Shown here: piece by piece, positions 31,400 through 42,673 of the stretch | How positions within the stretch are numbered: position 1 is the stretch's first letter | Layout of the letters: each line of letters begins with the position of its first letter | Assembly (NCBI GenBank): GCA_024346935.1 | Contig: AP024878.1 | Location: 310,001-374,000 of the forward strand | From: Vibrio inusitatus | GTDB taxonomy: Bacteria; Pseudomonadota; Gammaproteobacteria; Enterobacterales; Vibrionaceae | DNA length: 64,000 nucleotides | Reading direction: 5' to 3' | The notes under the pieces: generated by a model | Seen by the model: the letters and a program-made list of their open reading frames with translations, nothing else | What the model was told of the DNA's origin: nothing | The model's database searches: none | Made by a program: the position numbers and the translations under genes

Positions 31400-31646
31400 T
31401 ACACAAGTTAAGAAGTTGCTCGACGATGCGTTGCAGCTAGCAGAAATTCATGTGAAAGGCGAAGGTAGCCACTACGAGGTCATTGCCGTTGACGAATCTT
31501 TTGACGGTATGAGTCGTGTTAAGAAGCAACAGCTTATCTATGCACCTTTAATGGAATATATCCAACGTAATGATATCCACGCGGTATCAATCAAAGCTTT
31601 TACTCCTGATGAGTGGCAGCGCGATAAAAAACTCATGTCGCTTTAA
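31392..31646 (+). CDS. ibaG: BolA-family protein IbaG
   Basis: Protein of 84 aa (equal to E. coli IbaG/YrbA) with the BolA motif including H-V-K-G-E-G-S-H-Y. BolA proteins pair with monothiol glutaredoxins to bind Fe-S clusters. The start chosen is GTG at 31392, with GAGG 6 nt upstream at 31382; a TTG at 31380 is less likely. It lies between mlaB and murA as in enterics. Confidence 0.92.
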   Translation: MDSTQVKKLLDDALQLAEIHVKGEGSHYEVIAVDESFDGMSRVKKQQLIYAPLMEYIQRNDIHAVSIKAFTPDEWQRDKKLMSL

Positions 31647-32924
<1,278 letters not shown>

Positions 32925-32949
32925 TTACGATATTTAGATGCTATTTCCG

Positions 32950-32977
32950 GCCGAAACCATATGGTTTCGGCTTTTTT
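32950..32977 (+). terminator. Intrinsic terminator after murA
   Basis: Perfect stem GCCGAAACCAT/ATGGTTTCGGC followed by TTTTTTATT, 25 nt after murA. Confidence 0.92.
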
Positions 32978-33146
32978 ATTTGGTAGACTTGTGGGGCTAA
33001 GTACAGGTATTGTCAGTGTGCTTATGTAATTAGTTTAAACCCAAGGTAAACATGGGTAATAACCTTCTTAAAGAACAATGTCCCCGAGATTTGGATATGT
33101 TGGGTATAACAATATAACTGCGAAGGATATCGCTAGGAATGAAACA

Positions 33147-33890
33147 ATGATTGCTTTACTGCGCATATTTATGGTCGCAATTTTTGCTGTACTGATGTTT
33201 GTGTTTGGGTGTGGTTACTGCCTATTTAGTCCAAGAAACCCAAAGCATGTATTTAGATTTGGTCGCTACTTTGGCGCGATGCACCGTGTGTTTGGTATCA
33301 AATTGGAACTGCGTCTTCCTGAAGATGCATATAAGCGTGGCCAGGCTGTATATATTGCAAACCACCAAAACTCTTGGGATCTTTTCACGATATCTTCAGC
33401 AGTAACACCAAGTGTGGTGACCGTTGGTAAGAAAAGTCTATTGTGGCTACCTTTGTTTGGTCAGATTTACTGGCTAACAGGTAACATTCTTATTGATAGA
33501 GCCAACCGTTCTAAAGCTATGGGGACGATCGATCAAGTTATCGATAAAATGAAAGAAAGTAGCCTTTCTGTATGGATGTTCCCAGAAGGGACACGCTCAC
33601 GAGGTCGTGGTTTGATGCCGTTCAAAACTGGAGCCTTTCATGCGGCAGTTGGTGCTGAAACACCAATTATTCCAATTGTATGCAGTACTACTCAAGATAA
33701 GATCAAACTCAATCGTTGGAATAACGGCCACGTGATTATCGAGATGTTACCACCGGTAGATACCTCTCAATACGGTAAAACCGATGTGCGTAAATTGGCA
33801 GAGCTTTGCCGCGCTCAGATGGAAGAAAAGCTGAAAGACTTGGATGACGAAGTTGACGCAAGAAATACCGCAGACGGCGTGAAAAACTAA
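33147..33890 (+). CDS. plsC: 1-acyl-sn-glycerol-3-phosphate acyltransferase PlsC
   Basis: Enzyme of 247 aa making phosphatidic acid. An N-terminal membrane helix (about 4-26) is followed by acyltransferase motif I NHQNSWD (H73, D78) and motif III FPEGTRSRG. The frame extends to 33078, but the ATG at 33147 has AGGA 8 nt upstream and gives the family length. Monocistronic, with its own terminator. Confidence 0.94.
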   Translation: MIALLRIFMVAIFAVLMFVFGCGYCLFSPRNPKHVFRFGRYFGAMHRVFGIKLELRLPEDAYKRGQAVYIANHQNSWDLFTISSAVTPSVVTVGKKSLLWLPLFGQIYWLTGNILIDRANRSKAMGTIDQVIDKMKESSLSVWMFPEGTRSRGRGLMPFKTGAFHAAVGAETPIIPIVCSTTQDKIKLNRWNNGHVIIEMLPPVDTSQYGKTDVRKLAELCRAQMEEKLKDLDDEVDARNTADGVKN

Positions 33891-33895
33891 ACAAT

Positions 33896-33922
33896 AAAAA
33901 AGGGAGCTTCGGCTCCCTTTTA
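33896..33922. terminator. Bidirectional terminator between plsC and ridA
   Basis: AAAAAGGGAGC-TTCG-GCTCCCTTTT: 7-bp GC-rich stem with a TTCG tetraloop and A/T runs on both sides, so it can end plsC (+) and the pyrBI-ridA unit (-). Confidence 0.92.
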
Positions 33923-33938
33923 GTCATTTTTAGAATGC

Positions 33939-34328
33939 TTATTTGCGAACTGCAATAGCTTCGATTTCTATGCCTACATCTTTAGGAAGGCGCGCAACTT
34001 CTACACAAGAGCGTGCAGGGTAGTTTGCTACGTTATGCTCGTCGAAGAATTTACCATATACCTCGTTTACTGTGCCGAAGTCATTGAGGTCTTTTACGAA
34101 TACCGTCATCTTCACGATATCGGTAACACTTAGGCCTGATGATTCAACCACAGCCTTAACGTTTTCTAGAGACTGTTTCGCTTGCTCTGCAATATCAGAA
34201 GACACTTCGCCTGTCTCTGGGTTTACAGGGATCTGACCAGAAGTCATTACCATGCCACCTAGGTCAACACCTTGAACGTAAGGGCCGATTGCTGCTGGAG
34301 CATTGTCAGTATGCAGTACTTTCGTCAT
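33939..34328 (-). CDS. ridA: Reactive intermediate deaminase RidA
   Basis: YjgF/YER057c/UK114 protein of 129 aa that hydrolyses reactive enamine/imine intermediates from PLP enzymes such as threonine dehydratase. The active-site Arg is in PARSCVEVARLPK, and GPYVQG is present near the start. Two ATGs lie 6 bp apart; GGA is 6 nt before the second (34328), which is preferred. It follows pyrI in the same direction, as in E. coli pyrBI-ridA. Confidence 0.95.
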   Translation of the reverse strand: MTKVLHTDNAPAAIGPYVQGVDLGGMVMTSGQIPVNPETGEVSSDIAEQAKQSLENVKAVVESSGLSVTDIVKMTVFVKDLNDFGTVNEVYGKFFDEHNVANYPARSCVEVARLPKDVGIEIEAIAVRK

Positions 34329-34365
34329 TTTCATTCCATTTCTATTTTGTTTTAACGAATACTAG

Positions 34366-34827
34366 TTATAACTCAGTGACCACTTCACGTGAATACACTT
34401 TTTCACAGTATTTGCATTTCAAACGAATACTGTCTTTCTTTTCAACCACATTAAACTGGCTTTCAACAGGTTCACCGTGGGTAATGCAGTTGCTATTAGG
34501 GCAAGCAAAGACACCGCGAACTTGGCTCGGCAGTTCTAGCTCAAGCTTCTTCACTACCTTGTAATCTTCAATCTGATTCACCGTAGCGCAAGGAGCGTAG
34601 AGAGCGAGTTTGCTGGCTTGCTCTTCGTTGATGAATACGTTTTCAATCTTAAGGATATCTTTCGCACCTAGTGCCGACGAAGGCAGGTTTAGACCTACAG
34701 TGACACGTTCGTTCGACTTCTGCATTGAAAAGAGTTTTAGTACTTTGATACCTACATGTGCAGGGATATGGTCGATTACAGTACCGTCTTTAATCGCTTC
34801 AACTTGTAATTGAGTTGGTTTAGTCAT
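34366..34827 (-). CDS. pyrI: Aspartate carbamoyltransferase regulatory subunit PyrI
   Basis: Protein of 153 aa that gives ATCase its CTP/ATP control. The zinc-binding cysteines C109, C114, C138 and C141 are at the same positions as in E. coli and hold the contact to PyrB. The N-terminal allosteric domain is complete. It starts 16 nt after pyrB. Confidence 0.97.
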   Translation of the reverse strand: MTKPTQLQVEAIKDGTVIDHIPAHVGIKVLKLFSMQKSNERVTVGLNLPSSALGAKDILKIENVFINEEQASKLALYAPCATVNQIEDYKVVKKLELELPSQVRGVFACPNSNCITHGEPVESQFNVVEKKDSIRLKCKYCEKVYSREVVTEL

Positions 34828-34843
34828 GGTTAAATCTCCTCTA

Positions 34844-35773
34844 TTACAGGGTTTGGTTAAGAACAAGCGCTAACAGAGCTTCACGTGCATAGACACCATT
34901 TTCAGCCTGGGTAAAGTAGTAGGCATGAGGTGTTTTATCGACATCAACAGTGATTTCATCAACACGTGGTAATGGGTGTAAAACCTTTAGATTTTCACGT
35001 GCTTCTGTCAGCAATGCGGCTGTAAGAATGTAAGCCGATTTGATGTGTGCATATTCTGATTCGTCAAAACGCTCTTTTTGAACGCGAGTCATGTAAAGAA
35101 CATCTAGTTCAGGAATAACGCTTTCCATATCTGTATGCAGGCTATATTGAATGCCTGCTTCATCTAGCTCTTCACAAATGTAATCAGGCATGGCTAGCGC
35201 TTCAGGTGCGATAAAGTAAAAGCGCACGTTGTTAAACTTAGCCAAAGCTTGAGTCAGCGAATGCACAGTACGGCCATATTTAAGGTCGCCAACAAAAGCC
35301 ACGTTAAGGTTATCTAAGCGTCCCTGAGTTTCGTAGATTGAGAACAGGTCAAGTAGGGTTTGTGTAGGGTGTTGGTTTGAACCGTCCCCCGCATTGATCA
35401 CTGGAACACCGTTGGAAAACTCCGATGCTAATCGAGCCGCACCTTCTTGAGGATGGCGCATCACAAATGCGTCAACGTAGGTTGAGATTACCTGTACTGA
35501 GTCCGCTAGGGTCTCACCTTTCTTTGCTAATGAAGTATTACCGCCATTATCGAAACCAATGACGCTGCCGCCAACACGTTGAATCGCGGTTTCAAATGAT
35601 AGGCGTGTGCGCGTAGAAGGCTCAAAAAAGCAACTAGCGACAACCTTGTTCTTTAGCAGTGTAGGCATAGGCTCTGATTTGAGTTTTCCTGCCGTTTGCA
35701 CAATTAGCTCAAGCTCTTCGCGGTTTAGCTCTGGAATGGAGATGATGTGCTTATTGAAAAGCGTGTTTTGCAT
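34844..35773 (-). CDS. pyrB: Aspartate carbamoyltransferase catalytic subunit PyrB
   Basis: Protein of 309 aa, second step of pyrimidine synthesis. The carbamoyl-phosphate loop STRTR is at S53-R57, and [12 protein letters not shown] and HPLPRVDEI are present. The frame reaches 35833, but that would cross the leader terminator; the ATG at 35773 follows a GGGGAAG ribosome site. It is preceded by a leader peptide and attenuator. Confidence 0.97.
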   Translation of the reverse strand: MQNTLFNKHIISIPELNREELELIVQTAGKLKSEPMPTLLKNKVVASCFFEPSTRTRLSFETAIQRVGGSVIGFDNGGNTSLAKKGETLADSVQVISTYVDAFVMRHPQEGAARLASEFSNGVPVINAGDGSNQHPTQTLLDLFSIYETQGRLDNLNVAFVGDLKYGRTVHSLTQALAKFNNVRFYFIAPEALAMPDYICEELDEAGIQYSLHTDMESVIPELDVLYMTRVQKERFDESEYAHIKSAYILTAALLTEARENLKVLHPLPRVDEITVDVDKTPHAYYFTQAENGVYAREALLALVLNQTL

Positions 35774-35798
35774 GGTTTCTTCCCCTGATAGTACGCAC

Positions 35799-35825
35799 AA
35801 AAAAGCCCCCCTAAAAAGGGAGGCT
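35799..35825 (-). terminator. pyrBI leader attenuator terminator
   Basis: On the minus strand: AGCCTCCC, loop TTTTTA, GGGGGGCT, then TTTTTT. It lies between the leader peptide stop and pyrB, the position of the UTP-sensitive attenuator of enteric pyrBI. Confidence 0.85.
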
Positions 35826-35829
35826 AGAA

Positions 35830-35907
35830 TCAATTCTGAATGAATAGGAGTGGAACACGGCGTTGGCAGTGTTTCTTAGTCACGTTTTGATTGCCACGGT
35901 GTAGCAT
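35830..35907 (-). CDS. pyrBI leader peptide (PyrL-like), 25 aa
   Basis: A short frame ([18 protein letters not shown], then PLLFIQN and TGA) with a strong AGGAGG 4-5 nt upstream. It ends 5 nt before the attenuator stem. Coupled translation of such a leader lets RNA polymerase pass the terminator when UTP is low. The sequence differs from E. coli PyrL and is shorter, so the call rests on position, ribosome site and terminator. Confidence 0.7.
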   Translation of the reverse strand: MLHRGNQNVTKKHCQRRVPLLFIQN

Positions 35908-35932
35908 ACAACCCTCCTATTTATCGTCTGGG

Positions 35933-35960
35933 ATTATACGCACTGAGTATGCGATCGCAA
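35933..35960 (-). promoter_or_regulatory. pyrBI promoter
   Basis: On the minus strand: TTGCGA (35955-35960), 16-bp spacer, perfect TATAAT (35933-35938), with transcription expected to start near 35926, about 20 nt before the leader ATG. Confidence 0.8.
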
Positions 35961-35975
35961 GCGTTTGCGTCAGAA

Positions 35976-36980
35976 TTATTGACCTAAGGTTGCAACCATT
36001 ACTGCCTTGATAGTGTGCATTCGATTTTCAGCTTCATCAAATACAATAGAGTGTTCAGACTCAAACACTTCATCTGTAACCTCAAGTCCCTGCATGCCAT
36101 ATTTAGCTGCTATTTCTTTGCCTACAGTAGTTTGATCATCATGAAAAGCAGGCAAGCAATGCATGAACTTAACGTGCGGATTACCCGTTGCTTTAATTGC
36201 ATCCATATTCACTTGATAAGGCTTCATTACTGCGATGCGTTCTTCCCAAGCTTCAGCGGGTTCACCCATCGAAACCCAAACATCAGTGTACAAGAAATCA
36301 CAGTCCTTAACTCCAGATGCGACATCTTCAGTAAGAGTGATCGACGCTCCACTGCTTTGAGCTATTTCCTGACATTGTGCAACGAGTTCTTCTTCTGGCC
36401 AGTAGGCTTTTGGGGCAACTAAGCGAATATCCATGCCCATCTTTGCCGCGCCCACAAGTAACGAGTTACCCATGTTATTACGTGCATCACCAAGATAGGC
36501 AAAGCTGATTTGATGAAGTTGCTTGCCTCGGGCATGCTCTTGCATCGTCAAAAAGTCAGCCAAGATTTGCGTTGGATGGAATTCGTCAGTGAGACCGTTC
36601 CAAACAGGCACTCCAGCATATTCGCCTAGCTCTTCAACTATGGTTTGACCGAAACCACGATATTCAATGCCATCATACATACGACCGAGCACTCGAGCGG
36701 TATCTTTCATCGATTCTTTGTGACCAATTTGAGAACCGGATGGACCTAAATAAGAAACCTGAGCACCTTGATCAAAGGCTGCTACTTCAAACGCACAGCG
36801 TGTTCTCGTAGAAGACTTTTCAAAAATTAGAGCGATGTTTTTACCCTGTAATCGCTTTTGCTCTGTACCTGCATACTTTGCTTTTTTCAGTTCTGCAGAC
36901 AATTCTAATAAGAACTGAATCTCTTTTTGAGTAAAATCTAAAAGTTTTAGAAAGTTACGGTTTCTTAGGTTGTAGGCCAT
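35976..36980 (-). CDS. argF: Ornithine carbamoyltransferase ArgF
   Basis: Protein of 334 aa making citrulline from ornithine and carbamoyl phosphate. SSTRTR (56-61) binds carbamoyl phosphate; [11 protein letters not shown] and the HCLPAFHD catalytic cysteine motif are present. The ATG at 36980 is conserved. It lies behind arcA in the same direction but has its own ArgR-like operator, which argues for a biosynthetic role; a catabolic role with ArcA cannot be excluded. Confidence 0.94.
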   Translation of the reverse strand: MAYNLRNRNFLKLLDFTQKEIQFLLELSAELKKAKYAGTEQKRLQGKNIALIFEKSSTRTRCAFEVAAFDQGAQVSYLGPSGSQIGHKESMKDTARVLGRMYDGIEYRGFGQTIVEELGEYAGVPVWNGLTDEFHPTQILADFLTMQEHARGKQLHQISFAYLGDARNNMGNSLLVGAAKMGMDIRLVAPKAYWPEEELVAQCQEIAQSSGASITLTEDVASGVKDCDFLYTDVWVSMGEPAEAWEERIAVMKPYQVNMDAIKATGNPHVKFMHCLPAFHDDQTTVGKEIAAKYGMQGLEVTDEVFESEHSIVFDEAENRMHTIKAVMVATLGQ

Positions 36981-37013
36981 ATGGGTTCTCTCATTCGATG
37001 TCATGTATGATTT

Positions 37014-37052
37014 ATTGCATATTAATGCTTTTTAATCAAATATAAATTCACT
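37014..37052 (-). promoter_or_regulatory. ArgR operator: two ARG boxes 3 bp apart
   Basis: Box 1 (37014-37031, TGCAT-ATTA-ATGCT core) and box 2 (37035-37052, CAAAT-ATAA-ATTCA core) match the consensus TGAAT-wwww-ATTCA at 7 and 8 of 10 core positions and are separated by exactly 3 bp, the spacing of ArgR hexamer operators. They lie 34-72 bp upstream of argF. Confidence 0.55.
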
Positions 37053-38272
37053 TAAACTGCATCTCTTTCAATAGGGCAACTCATACAGCGTGCGCCCCCA
37101 CGTCCTCTGCCGAGTTCGTTTCCAGGAATAGATATAACCTTGATACCCGCTTGTTCATATTTTTCATTGGTATAGACGTTACGCTCATAACCAATCACAA
37201 CACCAGGTTTCACGGTTAAAACGTTGTTGGCATCATTCCATTGCTCGCGCTCTGCTTCATAACTGTTTCCTCCAGTGGTGACTATTTTCAGCTCTTGCAA
37301 ACCTAAAGCATCTTTGATGGCGCTAGCGTATGAGTCAGCTTGAACAGCGTGCACTCGACCTTTTTCTGATGGAGTTAAAATCCAAGTTTCTAAAGAGGAG
37401 TTAATGACTTCAGGATAGATAGAAAAGGTATCGATGTTAAGCTGGGTCATTACTGTATCGAGGTGCATACATGAACGGGTCTTTGGCAGTCTCAAAGCGA
37501 TAACTTGTGTTGCTTGCCCAGTCTCAAAGAGTCGATGAGCTAAGTTTTCAACGCCTTGTGGAGTAGTGCGTTCAGACATACCAATCAACACGCTACCTCG
37601 ACCAATCACTAATACATCACCTCCTTCTATATTGGTGTTGTCATAGTGCTCATTCTCATTTCCGAGATAGTTTTCAAAGTTTTGCTTAGCAAAAGTAGGG
37701 TGCCAGCGATAAATAGCGCGAAGATGGTTAGTTTCTCTTTTTCTTGCTTTCTTCATCATTGGGTTTAATGACACACCACCATAGATCCAGCATGAGGTAT
37801 CGCGAGTGAATAAATGGTTGGGTAGTGGGTCGATAACAAAATCAAGAGCCTTATGCATTTTGGGCAAGATAGATGCAGACGTTATAGATAACTCGGAGTA
37901 GGCCAGACCACCAGTGAGCACAGTAGCAAGGTGGTCGTTATCCATATCGGCTAAGTGCTCACGAAGTTCACTGGCAAAAGTAGGGCCATATCGATAATCG
38001 GAGATTTGATTCTGCAACAACCATTGCTTGGCCTCAGGGATAGCGAGAGTGTCGGCGAGAAGATCATGTAGCAGCAGCACATCAACATCTTGGTCTCGTA
38101 GAGCCTCGGCAAAGACGTCATGTTCTTTACCAGCAGCTTCGACGGCGAGAACATCGTCGAACAGTAAATCTTGGCAGTTAGATGGTGTTAAATGGGTCAA
38201 TGCCCTTTCTGGGCGGTTAAGTAAAACTCGGCGCAATTGTCCCACTTCTGAACCGACGTACAGCTTACTCAT
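37052..38272 (-). CDS. arcA: Arginine deiminase ArcA
   Basis: Enzyme of 406 aa converting arginine to citrulline plus ammonia, first step of the arginine deiminase pathway. Guanidino-modifying motifs are visible: [26 protein letters not shown] and the catalytic cysteine (about C396) in [10 protein letters not shown]. The ATG at 38272 is the conserved start. Neighbour argF could supply the citrulline-cleaving step; no arcC or arcD is in the window. Confidence 0.95.
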   Translation of the reverse strand: MSKLYVGSEVGQLRRVLLNRPERALTHLTPSNCQDLLFDDVLAVEAAGKEHDVFAEALRDQDVDVLLLHDLLADTLAIPEAKQWLLQNQISDYRYGPTFASELREHLADMDNDHLATVLTGGLAYSELSITSASILPKMHKALDFVIDPLPNHLFTRDTSCWIYGGVSLNPMMKKARKRETNHLRAIYRWHPTFAKQNFENYLGNENEHYDNTNIEGGDVLVIGRGSVLIGMSERTTPQGVENLAHRLFETGQATQVIALRLPKTRSCMHLDTVMTQLNIDTFSIYPEVINSSLETWILTPSEKGRVHAVQADSYASAIKDALGLQELKIVTTGGNSYEAEREQWNDANNVLTVKPGVVIGYERNVYTNEKYEQAGIKVISIPGNELGRGRGGARCMSCPIERDAV

Positions 38273-38465
38273 TATGCATCCTTTATCATTATGACCCATC
38301 CTTTATGACAAGGATGGCGTGAAGTTGCAAGTTACAGAGGTAAGCAAGGAGGATAATTGAGAAATCTCCCTCTAGATTGAGCCTAGATATGGTATTTCGT
38401 GTCGAACCGTGCCATATTTCGTCGGTATATAAATCTATTATTTTTACCTGTTCGGGAGCACACCC

Positions 38466-38882
38466 ATGTCACAAGTGGAAGAGTATCTATCAGTCGAAGA
38501 ACTTATCGAATTTCAGAAAGAAGAGACGCGCGATATCATCGCCGCTTTACTTGAAGACGGTAGTGAACCTGATGCTTTGTATGAAATTGAACATCACCTT
38601 TTTGCTGAGGACTTTGAAACTCTAGAAAAAGCGGTTGTTGAAGCTTTCAAAATGGGTTTTGAGGTTCTGGAAGCAGAAGAAACTGAAGACGAAGATGGTA
38701 AAAAGTTATTGTGCTGTGATGCAACAATGACTTGTACTCTAGACCCTGAGTTGATCGATCAGCAAGTTGAGACGCTGATTAACCTAGCTGAAAAATACGA
38801 CATTATTTATGACGGTTGGGGTACATATTACGAGGGCGAAGACGCGCTTGTTTATGACGAAGAAGATGATGAAGACGAATAA
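38466..38882 (+). CDS. rraB: Ribonuclease E inhibitor RraB
   Basis: Acidic protein of 138 aa (DUF1260/RraB fold) that binds the RNase E C-terminal scaffold and changes the decay of a subset of mRNAs. The Asp/Glu-rich C-terminal tail (EEDDEDE) is typical. Divergent from arcA, with a 193-bp shared upstream region. Confidence 0.94.
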   Translation: MSQVEEYLSVEELIEFQKEETRDIIAALLEDGSEPDALYEIEHHLFAEDFETLEKAVVEAFKMGFEVLEAEETEDEDGKKLLCCDATMTCTLDPELIDQQVETLINLAEKYDIIYDGWGTYYEGEDALVYDEEDDEDE

Positions 38883-38904
38883 TCGTTGCCTATCTATCTA
38901 ACTG

Positions 38905-38934
38905 AAAAAGCTCGCTATTTAGCGAGCTTTTTTG
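38905..38934 (+). terminator. Intrinsic terminator after rraB
   Basis: AAAAAGCTCGCTA-TT-TAGCGAGCTTTTTTG. A 9-bp stem with T-run, 23 nt after the stop. The A-run on the left could also serve the minus-strand DUF2061 gene. Confidence 0.92.
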
Positions 38935-38963
38935 TATCTACTGGAAAGTAACTCAAGCCTCTA

Positions 38964-39347
38964 TTAAGCGTGGCTAAAAGTTGGTTGCGCGAAGTATTTG
39001 CGCCATACGCGTTCATGAAAGTAGTAGACGCCAGTATTAATGGTTGGTTCTACTAAAGCTAGCAAGCCACCGGCTAAAGCATCTCCAGAGATTAGGTAGA
39101 CAACGGTGAATGCCACACTAAAGTGAACAACAGCAAAGCTGGTGGTTTTAACCTGCGAAAACGCTTGTTTTGCTTTTAGGTAAGGCACTGAGTTCCAGAC
39201 TTTTTCATGAAAATAAAATGCCACAGTGTTAACGCTAGGCTCAATCATTGCTATTAGACTACCTAGGATCACATCACCCGTAAGAACGTAAGCTACGGTA
39301 AAGGCGATTGAGAAGTGTAATACTGCAAAGCTAAGTGTCTTTTTCAT
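38964..39347 (-). CDS. Small membrane protein with two tandem DUF2061 domains
   Basis: Protein of 127 aa made of two near-copies of one unit: residues 1-52 and about 66-118 share the pattern K-T-x-SFAVxHFSxAFTVxYxxxGDxxxGxLxAxxEPxxNTxxxYFHExVW. Each unit has two hydrophobic helices, so four in all. DUF2061 has no known function. AGGA lies 6 nt before the ATG. A strong Fur box sits 28-54 bp upstream, so the gene is predicted to be iron-repressed. Possible roles in metal or small-molecule movement are guesses. Confidence 0.85.
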   Translation of the reverse strand: MKKTLSFAVLHFSIAFTVAYVLTGDVILGSLIAMIEPSVNTVAFYFHEKVWNSVPYLKAKQAFSQVKTTSFAVVHFSVAFTVVYLISGDALAGGLLALVEPTINTGVYYFHERVWRKYFAQPTFSHA

Positions 39348-39374
39348 TGTGGATCCTATAGTGCTTTCCTTTGT

Positions 39375-39401
39375 TGAGAATAGTATTGATAATTATTCTC
39401 A
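39375..39401 (-). promoter_or_regulatory. Fur box upstream of the DUF2061 gene
   Basis: TGATAAT-T-ATTCTCA (39387-39401) fits the 7-1-7 Fur consensus at 13 of 14 positions. An overlapping TGAGAAT-A-GTATTGA (39375-39389) gives a second 7-1-7 site, and the outer TGAGAAT/ATTCTCA arms are a perfect inverted repeat. Overlapping sites like this usually bind two Fur dimers. Confidence 0.75.
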
Positions 39402-39486
39402 TTTGGTCAATAGTTATTTTTTGATTAATTTGATAGGGAAAAGTAATCAAGGTATTGAATGCGTGTTAAAGGTACACAATGTACGA

Positions 39487-39593
39487 CCTAAGATTCCGGC
39501 TCGATGGCCGGAATGACGATTCTCTTGAAGAGGTGGGTGGTATCAAATGTAGCTATTTGGCACCGTCATTCTGGACTTTATCTAGAACCTTAG
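39487..39593. repeat. REP-like intergenic repeat, copy 3
   Basis: In the 369-bp gap between the DUF2061 gene and valS. The left half CTAAG plus hairpin ATTCCGGC..GCCGGAAT and TGACG is mirrored by a right half CGTCATTCTGGA..TAGAACCTTAG. Same outer CTTAG and CGTCAT ends as the element at 16348. Apart from this, the Fur box and the valS terminator, I see nothing in the gap. Confidence 0.6.
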
Positions 39594-39668
39594 AGAACAT
39601 AAAAGCTACCTGAGACAAATAACTCATAGCGCACCAAACATGAGCGACCAGCAGAGTACATCAGGCAC

Positions 39669-39697
39669 AAAAAAAGGGCTGACTTTCGTCAACCCTT
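39669..39697 (-). terminator. Intrinsic terminator after valS
   Basis: On the minus strand: AAGGGTTGAC-GAAA-GTCAGCCCTT then TTTTT; a 10-bp stem with one G-U pair, about 20 nt after the valS stop. Confidence 0.88.
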
Positions 39698-39716
39698 GTT
39701 ATTCAACTACTTACTA

Positions 39717-42578
39717 TTACAGTGCTGCGATTGTCGCTTTCTGCTCAGCAAGTTTAGTCAATGTGTCTTTGTAACCGTCAAGCTTTTCTCGCTCTTTAGC
39801 AACAACCGCTTCAGGTGCTTTAGCAACAAAGCCTTGGTTGTTTAATTTGCCTTCGATGCGCTTGATCTCACCTTCAGTTTTCTTGATTTCACCCGCTAGA
39901 CGATTAAGTTCAGCGTCTTTATCAATCAATCCTGCCATAGGGATCATTAGTTCAGACTTGCCAACCAAAGAGGTTGCACATGCAGGAGTCTCTGCGCCGT
40001 CTTCTAGAACAGTGATGTTCTCAAGCTTGGCTAGAGACATAAGCACAGCCTTGTTTGCTTCTAGGCGAGATACCTCACTTGCATCAGAAGCTTTAAGCAT
40101 TACGTCTAGTGGCTTGCTTGGAGCAATGTCGTATTCTGCACGCAGGTTACGGATGCTAGTAATGAATGCTTTAACCCACTCAATATCATCAAGCGCTTCC
40201 TGGTTGAAGTTAGCTGCTTCATACTGAGGCAGTGCTTGAGTCATAATGGTATCGCCCTCTACACCTTCAACAAGTGGCTTAACGCTCTGCCAGATTGTTT
40301 CTGTGATGTAAGGTAGAACTGGGTGAGCAAGACGTAGAGTCTTTTCAAGCACAGTGATCAGCGTGCGACGTGTTGCACGTTGCTGAGTTTCGGTGCCTTT
40401 CCAAAGAACAGGTTTAGTTAGCTCTAGGTACCAATCACAGAATTGGTTCCAGATGAACTCATAGAGCGTGTTCGCAGCCATGTCTAGACGGTAGGTGTCT
40501 AGGTGAGCATTAAACTCTTTCGCTGTAAGTTCAAACTGAGATTCAATCCATTTATCAGCGATTGAGTACTCAAGTTCTGCCCCTTGAGCAAAACCGCAAT
40601 CTTGGTCTTCTGTGTTCATTAGAACATAGCGACTTGCGTTCCACAGTTTGTTACAGAAGTTACGGTAACCCTCTAGGCGTTTCATATCCCAGTTGATATC
40701 ACGACCAGTAGAAGCCATTGCTGCTAGCGTAAAGCGCAATGCGTCAGTACCGTATGGTTCAATGCCGTCTTCGAAGGTCTTACGTGTGTTCTTTTCGATC
40801 TTCTTCGCTAATTGTGGCTGCATCATGTTGCCACAACGCTTTTCAACTAGTTCTTCAAGACCAATACCATCAATCATATCGATAGGGTCAAGTACGTTGC
40901 CCTTCGACTTAGACATCTTGTCGCCGTTTTCATCACGGATAAGGCCTGTCATGTACACGGTTTTGAACGGTACTTGAGGCTTACCGTCTTCGTCTTTCAC
41001 GAAGTGCATGGTCATCATGATCATACGAGCAACCCAGAAGAAAATAATATCAAAGCCTGATACTAGAACTTCAGATGGGTGGAATGTTTTCAGTGCTTCT
41101 GTATCTTCAGGCCAGCCTTGAGTGCCGAAAGTCCAAAGCGCAGAAGAGAACCATGTATCGAGAACGTCATTATCTTGGCGCAGTACGACAACTGGCGCTA
41201 GGTTGTTCTTTTCACGAACTTCTTCTTCAGTACGACCTACGTAGACTTTGCCGTCGTTGTCGTACCATGCTGGGATTCGATGACCCCACCAAAGTTGACG
41301 AGAGATACACCAGTCTTGCACATCACGCATCCACGCAAAGTACATGTTTTCATATTGCTTAGGTACAAATTGAATTTGACCATCTTCAACGGCTTTTACC
41401 GCCGGCTCAGCTAGAGGAGCAGTACGAACGTACCATTGGTCCGTTAGCATTGGTTCAATAACTACGCCACCACGGTCACCGTAAGGAACGGTTAGGTCGT
41501 GATCTTTGATCTCATCAAGAAGGCCAAGCTCTTCAAATTCAGCAACGATAGCTTTACGAGCAGCGAAACGTTCCATTCCTTGGTATTTAATAGGAAGGTC
41601 TGTGCTGTAAACATCGCTTTCTTCACCGTTGGTATTGAATACTTCAGCAGTATCACGAATATCAGCGTTGAACGTTAGGATGTTGATCATTGGAAGGTTG
41701 TTGCGCTTACCAACTTCATAATCGTTAAAGTCGTGAGCAGGAGTGATTTTCACACAACCTGTGCCTTTTTCCATGTCCGCATGCTCATCGCCTACGATTG
41801 GAATGAGACGACCGACGATAGGTAGCTCAATGTGCTGACCAATAAGATCTTTATAGCGGGGATCTTCTGGGTTTACAGCAACACCTGTATCACCCAGCAT
41901 TGTTTCTGGACGAGTGGTCGCAACAACAATGTAGTCTTTTCCGTCTGCCGTTGTAGCACCGTTTGCTAGCGGGTAACGGAAGTGCCACATAAAGCCCTTC
42001 TTATCTTTGTTCTCAACTTCAAGATCTGAAATAGCAGTGTGCAGTTTTGGATCCCAGTTAACGAGACGTTTACCGCGGTAGATAAGGTCATCTTCGTATA
42101 GGCGCACGAATACTTCTTGAGTGGCAGCTGACAAGCCGTCATCCATAGTGAATCGTTCACGATCCCAGTCGACAGAGGCGCCAAGGCGACGAAGCTGCTT
42201 GGTGATCGTGCCACCAGATTCAGCTTTCCATTCCCAGATCTTGTCAATGAAAGCTTCACGACCGTAATCGTGCTTGGTCTTGTTCTCTTCTGCCGCAATC
42301 TTGCGCTCAACTACCATTTGAGTGGCAATACCAGCGTGATCGGTGCCTACTTGCCAAAGAGTGTTTTTACCCTTCATTCGCTCAGCACGGATTAGCGTAT
42401 CCATGATGGTGTCTTGGAATGCATGTCCCATGTGCAAGCTACCTGTGACATTCGGCGGTGGGATCATGATTGAGTATGATTCTTTCGAGGTGTCACCGTG
42501 TGGCTTAAAGTAGCCTTTTTCTTCCCAAGTCTGATACAGATCTTGTTCGATAGATTGTGGGTTATATGTCTTTTCCAT
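39717..42578 (-). CDS. valS: Valyl-tRNA synthetase
   Basis: Class I synthetase of 953 aa. The HIGH signature is HMGH (49-52), the KMSKS loop is DKMSKSKGN, and the editing domain and C-terminal coiled coil (about 885-953, LxxL-type Lys/Glu repeats) are complete. The ATG at 42578 is the conserved start. It follows holC and pepA, the usual order. Confidence 0.98.
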   Translation of the reverse strand: MEKTYNPQSIEQDLYQTWEEKGYFKPHGDTSKESYSIMIPPPNVTGSLHMGHAFQDTIMDTLIRAERMKGKNTLWQVGTDHAGIATQMVVERKIAAEENKTKHDYGREAFIDKIWEWKAESGGTITKQLRRLGASVDWDRERFTMDDGLSAATQEVFVRLYEDDLIYRGKRLVNWDPKLHTAISDLEVENKDKKGFMWHFRYPLANGATTADGKDYIVVATTRPETMLGDTGVAVNPEDPRYKDLIGQHIELPIVGRLIPIVGDEHADMEKGTGCVKITPAHDFNDYEVGKRNNLPMINILTFNADIRDTAEVFNTNGEESDVYSTDLPIKYQGMERFAARKAIVAEFEELGLLDEIKDHDLTVPYGDRGGVVIEPMLTDQWYVRTAPLAEPAVKAVEDGQIQFVPKQYENMYFAWMRDVQDWCISRQLWWGHRIPAWYDNDGKVYVGRTEEEVREKNNLAPVVVLRQDNDVLDTWFSSALWTFGTQGWPEDTEALKTFHPSEVLVSGFDIIFFWVARMIMMTMHFVKDEDGKPQVPFKTVYMTGLIRDENGDKMSKSKGNVLDPIDMIDGIGLEELVEKRCGNMMQPQLAKKIEKNTRKTFEDGIEPYGTDALRFTLAAMASTGRDINWDMKRLEGYRNFCNKLWNASRYVLMNTEDQDCGFAQGAELEYSIADKWIESQFELTAKEFNAHLDTYRLDMAANTLYEFIWNQFCDWYLELTKPVLWKGTETQQRATRRTLITVLEKTLRLAHPVLPYITETIWQSVKPLVEGVEGDTIMTQALPQYEAANFNQEALDDIEWVKAFITSIRNLRAEYDIAPSKPLDVMLKASDASEVSRLEANKAVLMSLAKLENITVLEDGAETPACATSLVGKSELMIPMAGLIDKDAELNRLAGEIKKTEGEIKRIEGKLNNQGFVAKAPEAVVAKEREKLDGYKDTLTKLAEQKATIAAL

Positions 42579-42673
42579 AATGCTCTTACATGGATAGTTG
42601 GTTGATGGCAAACTGCATAAATTAAGGGTTTATCAACCGCCAGTTGATAAATGCTTTAGCTATGAAGTTTGGT

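Noticed and set aside
37052..38272. Full arginine deiminase operon
   Set aside because: arcC (carbamate kinase) and arcD (antiporter) are not in the window, and argF has its own ArgR-like operator.
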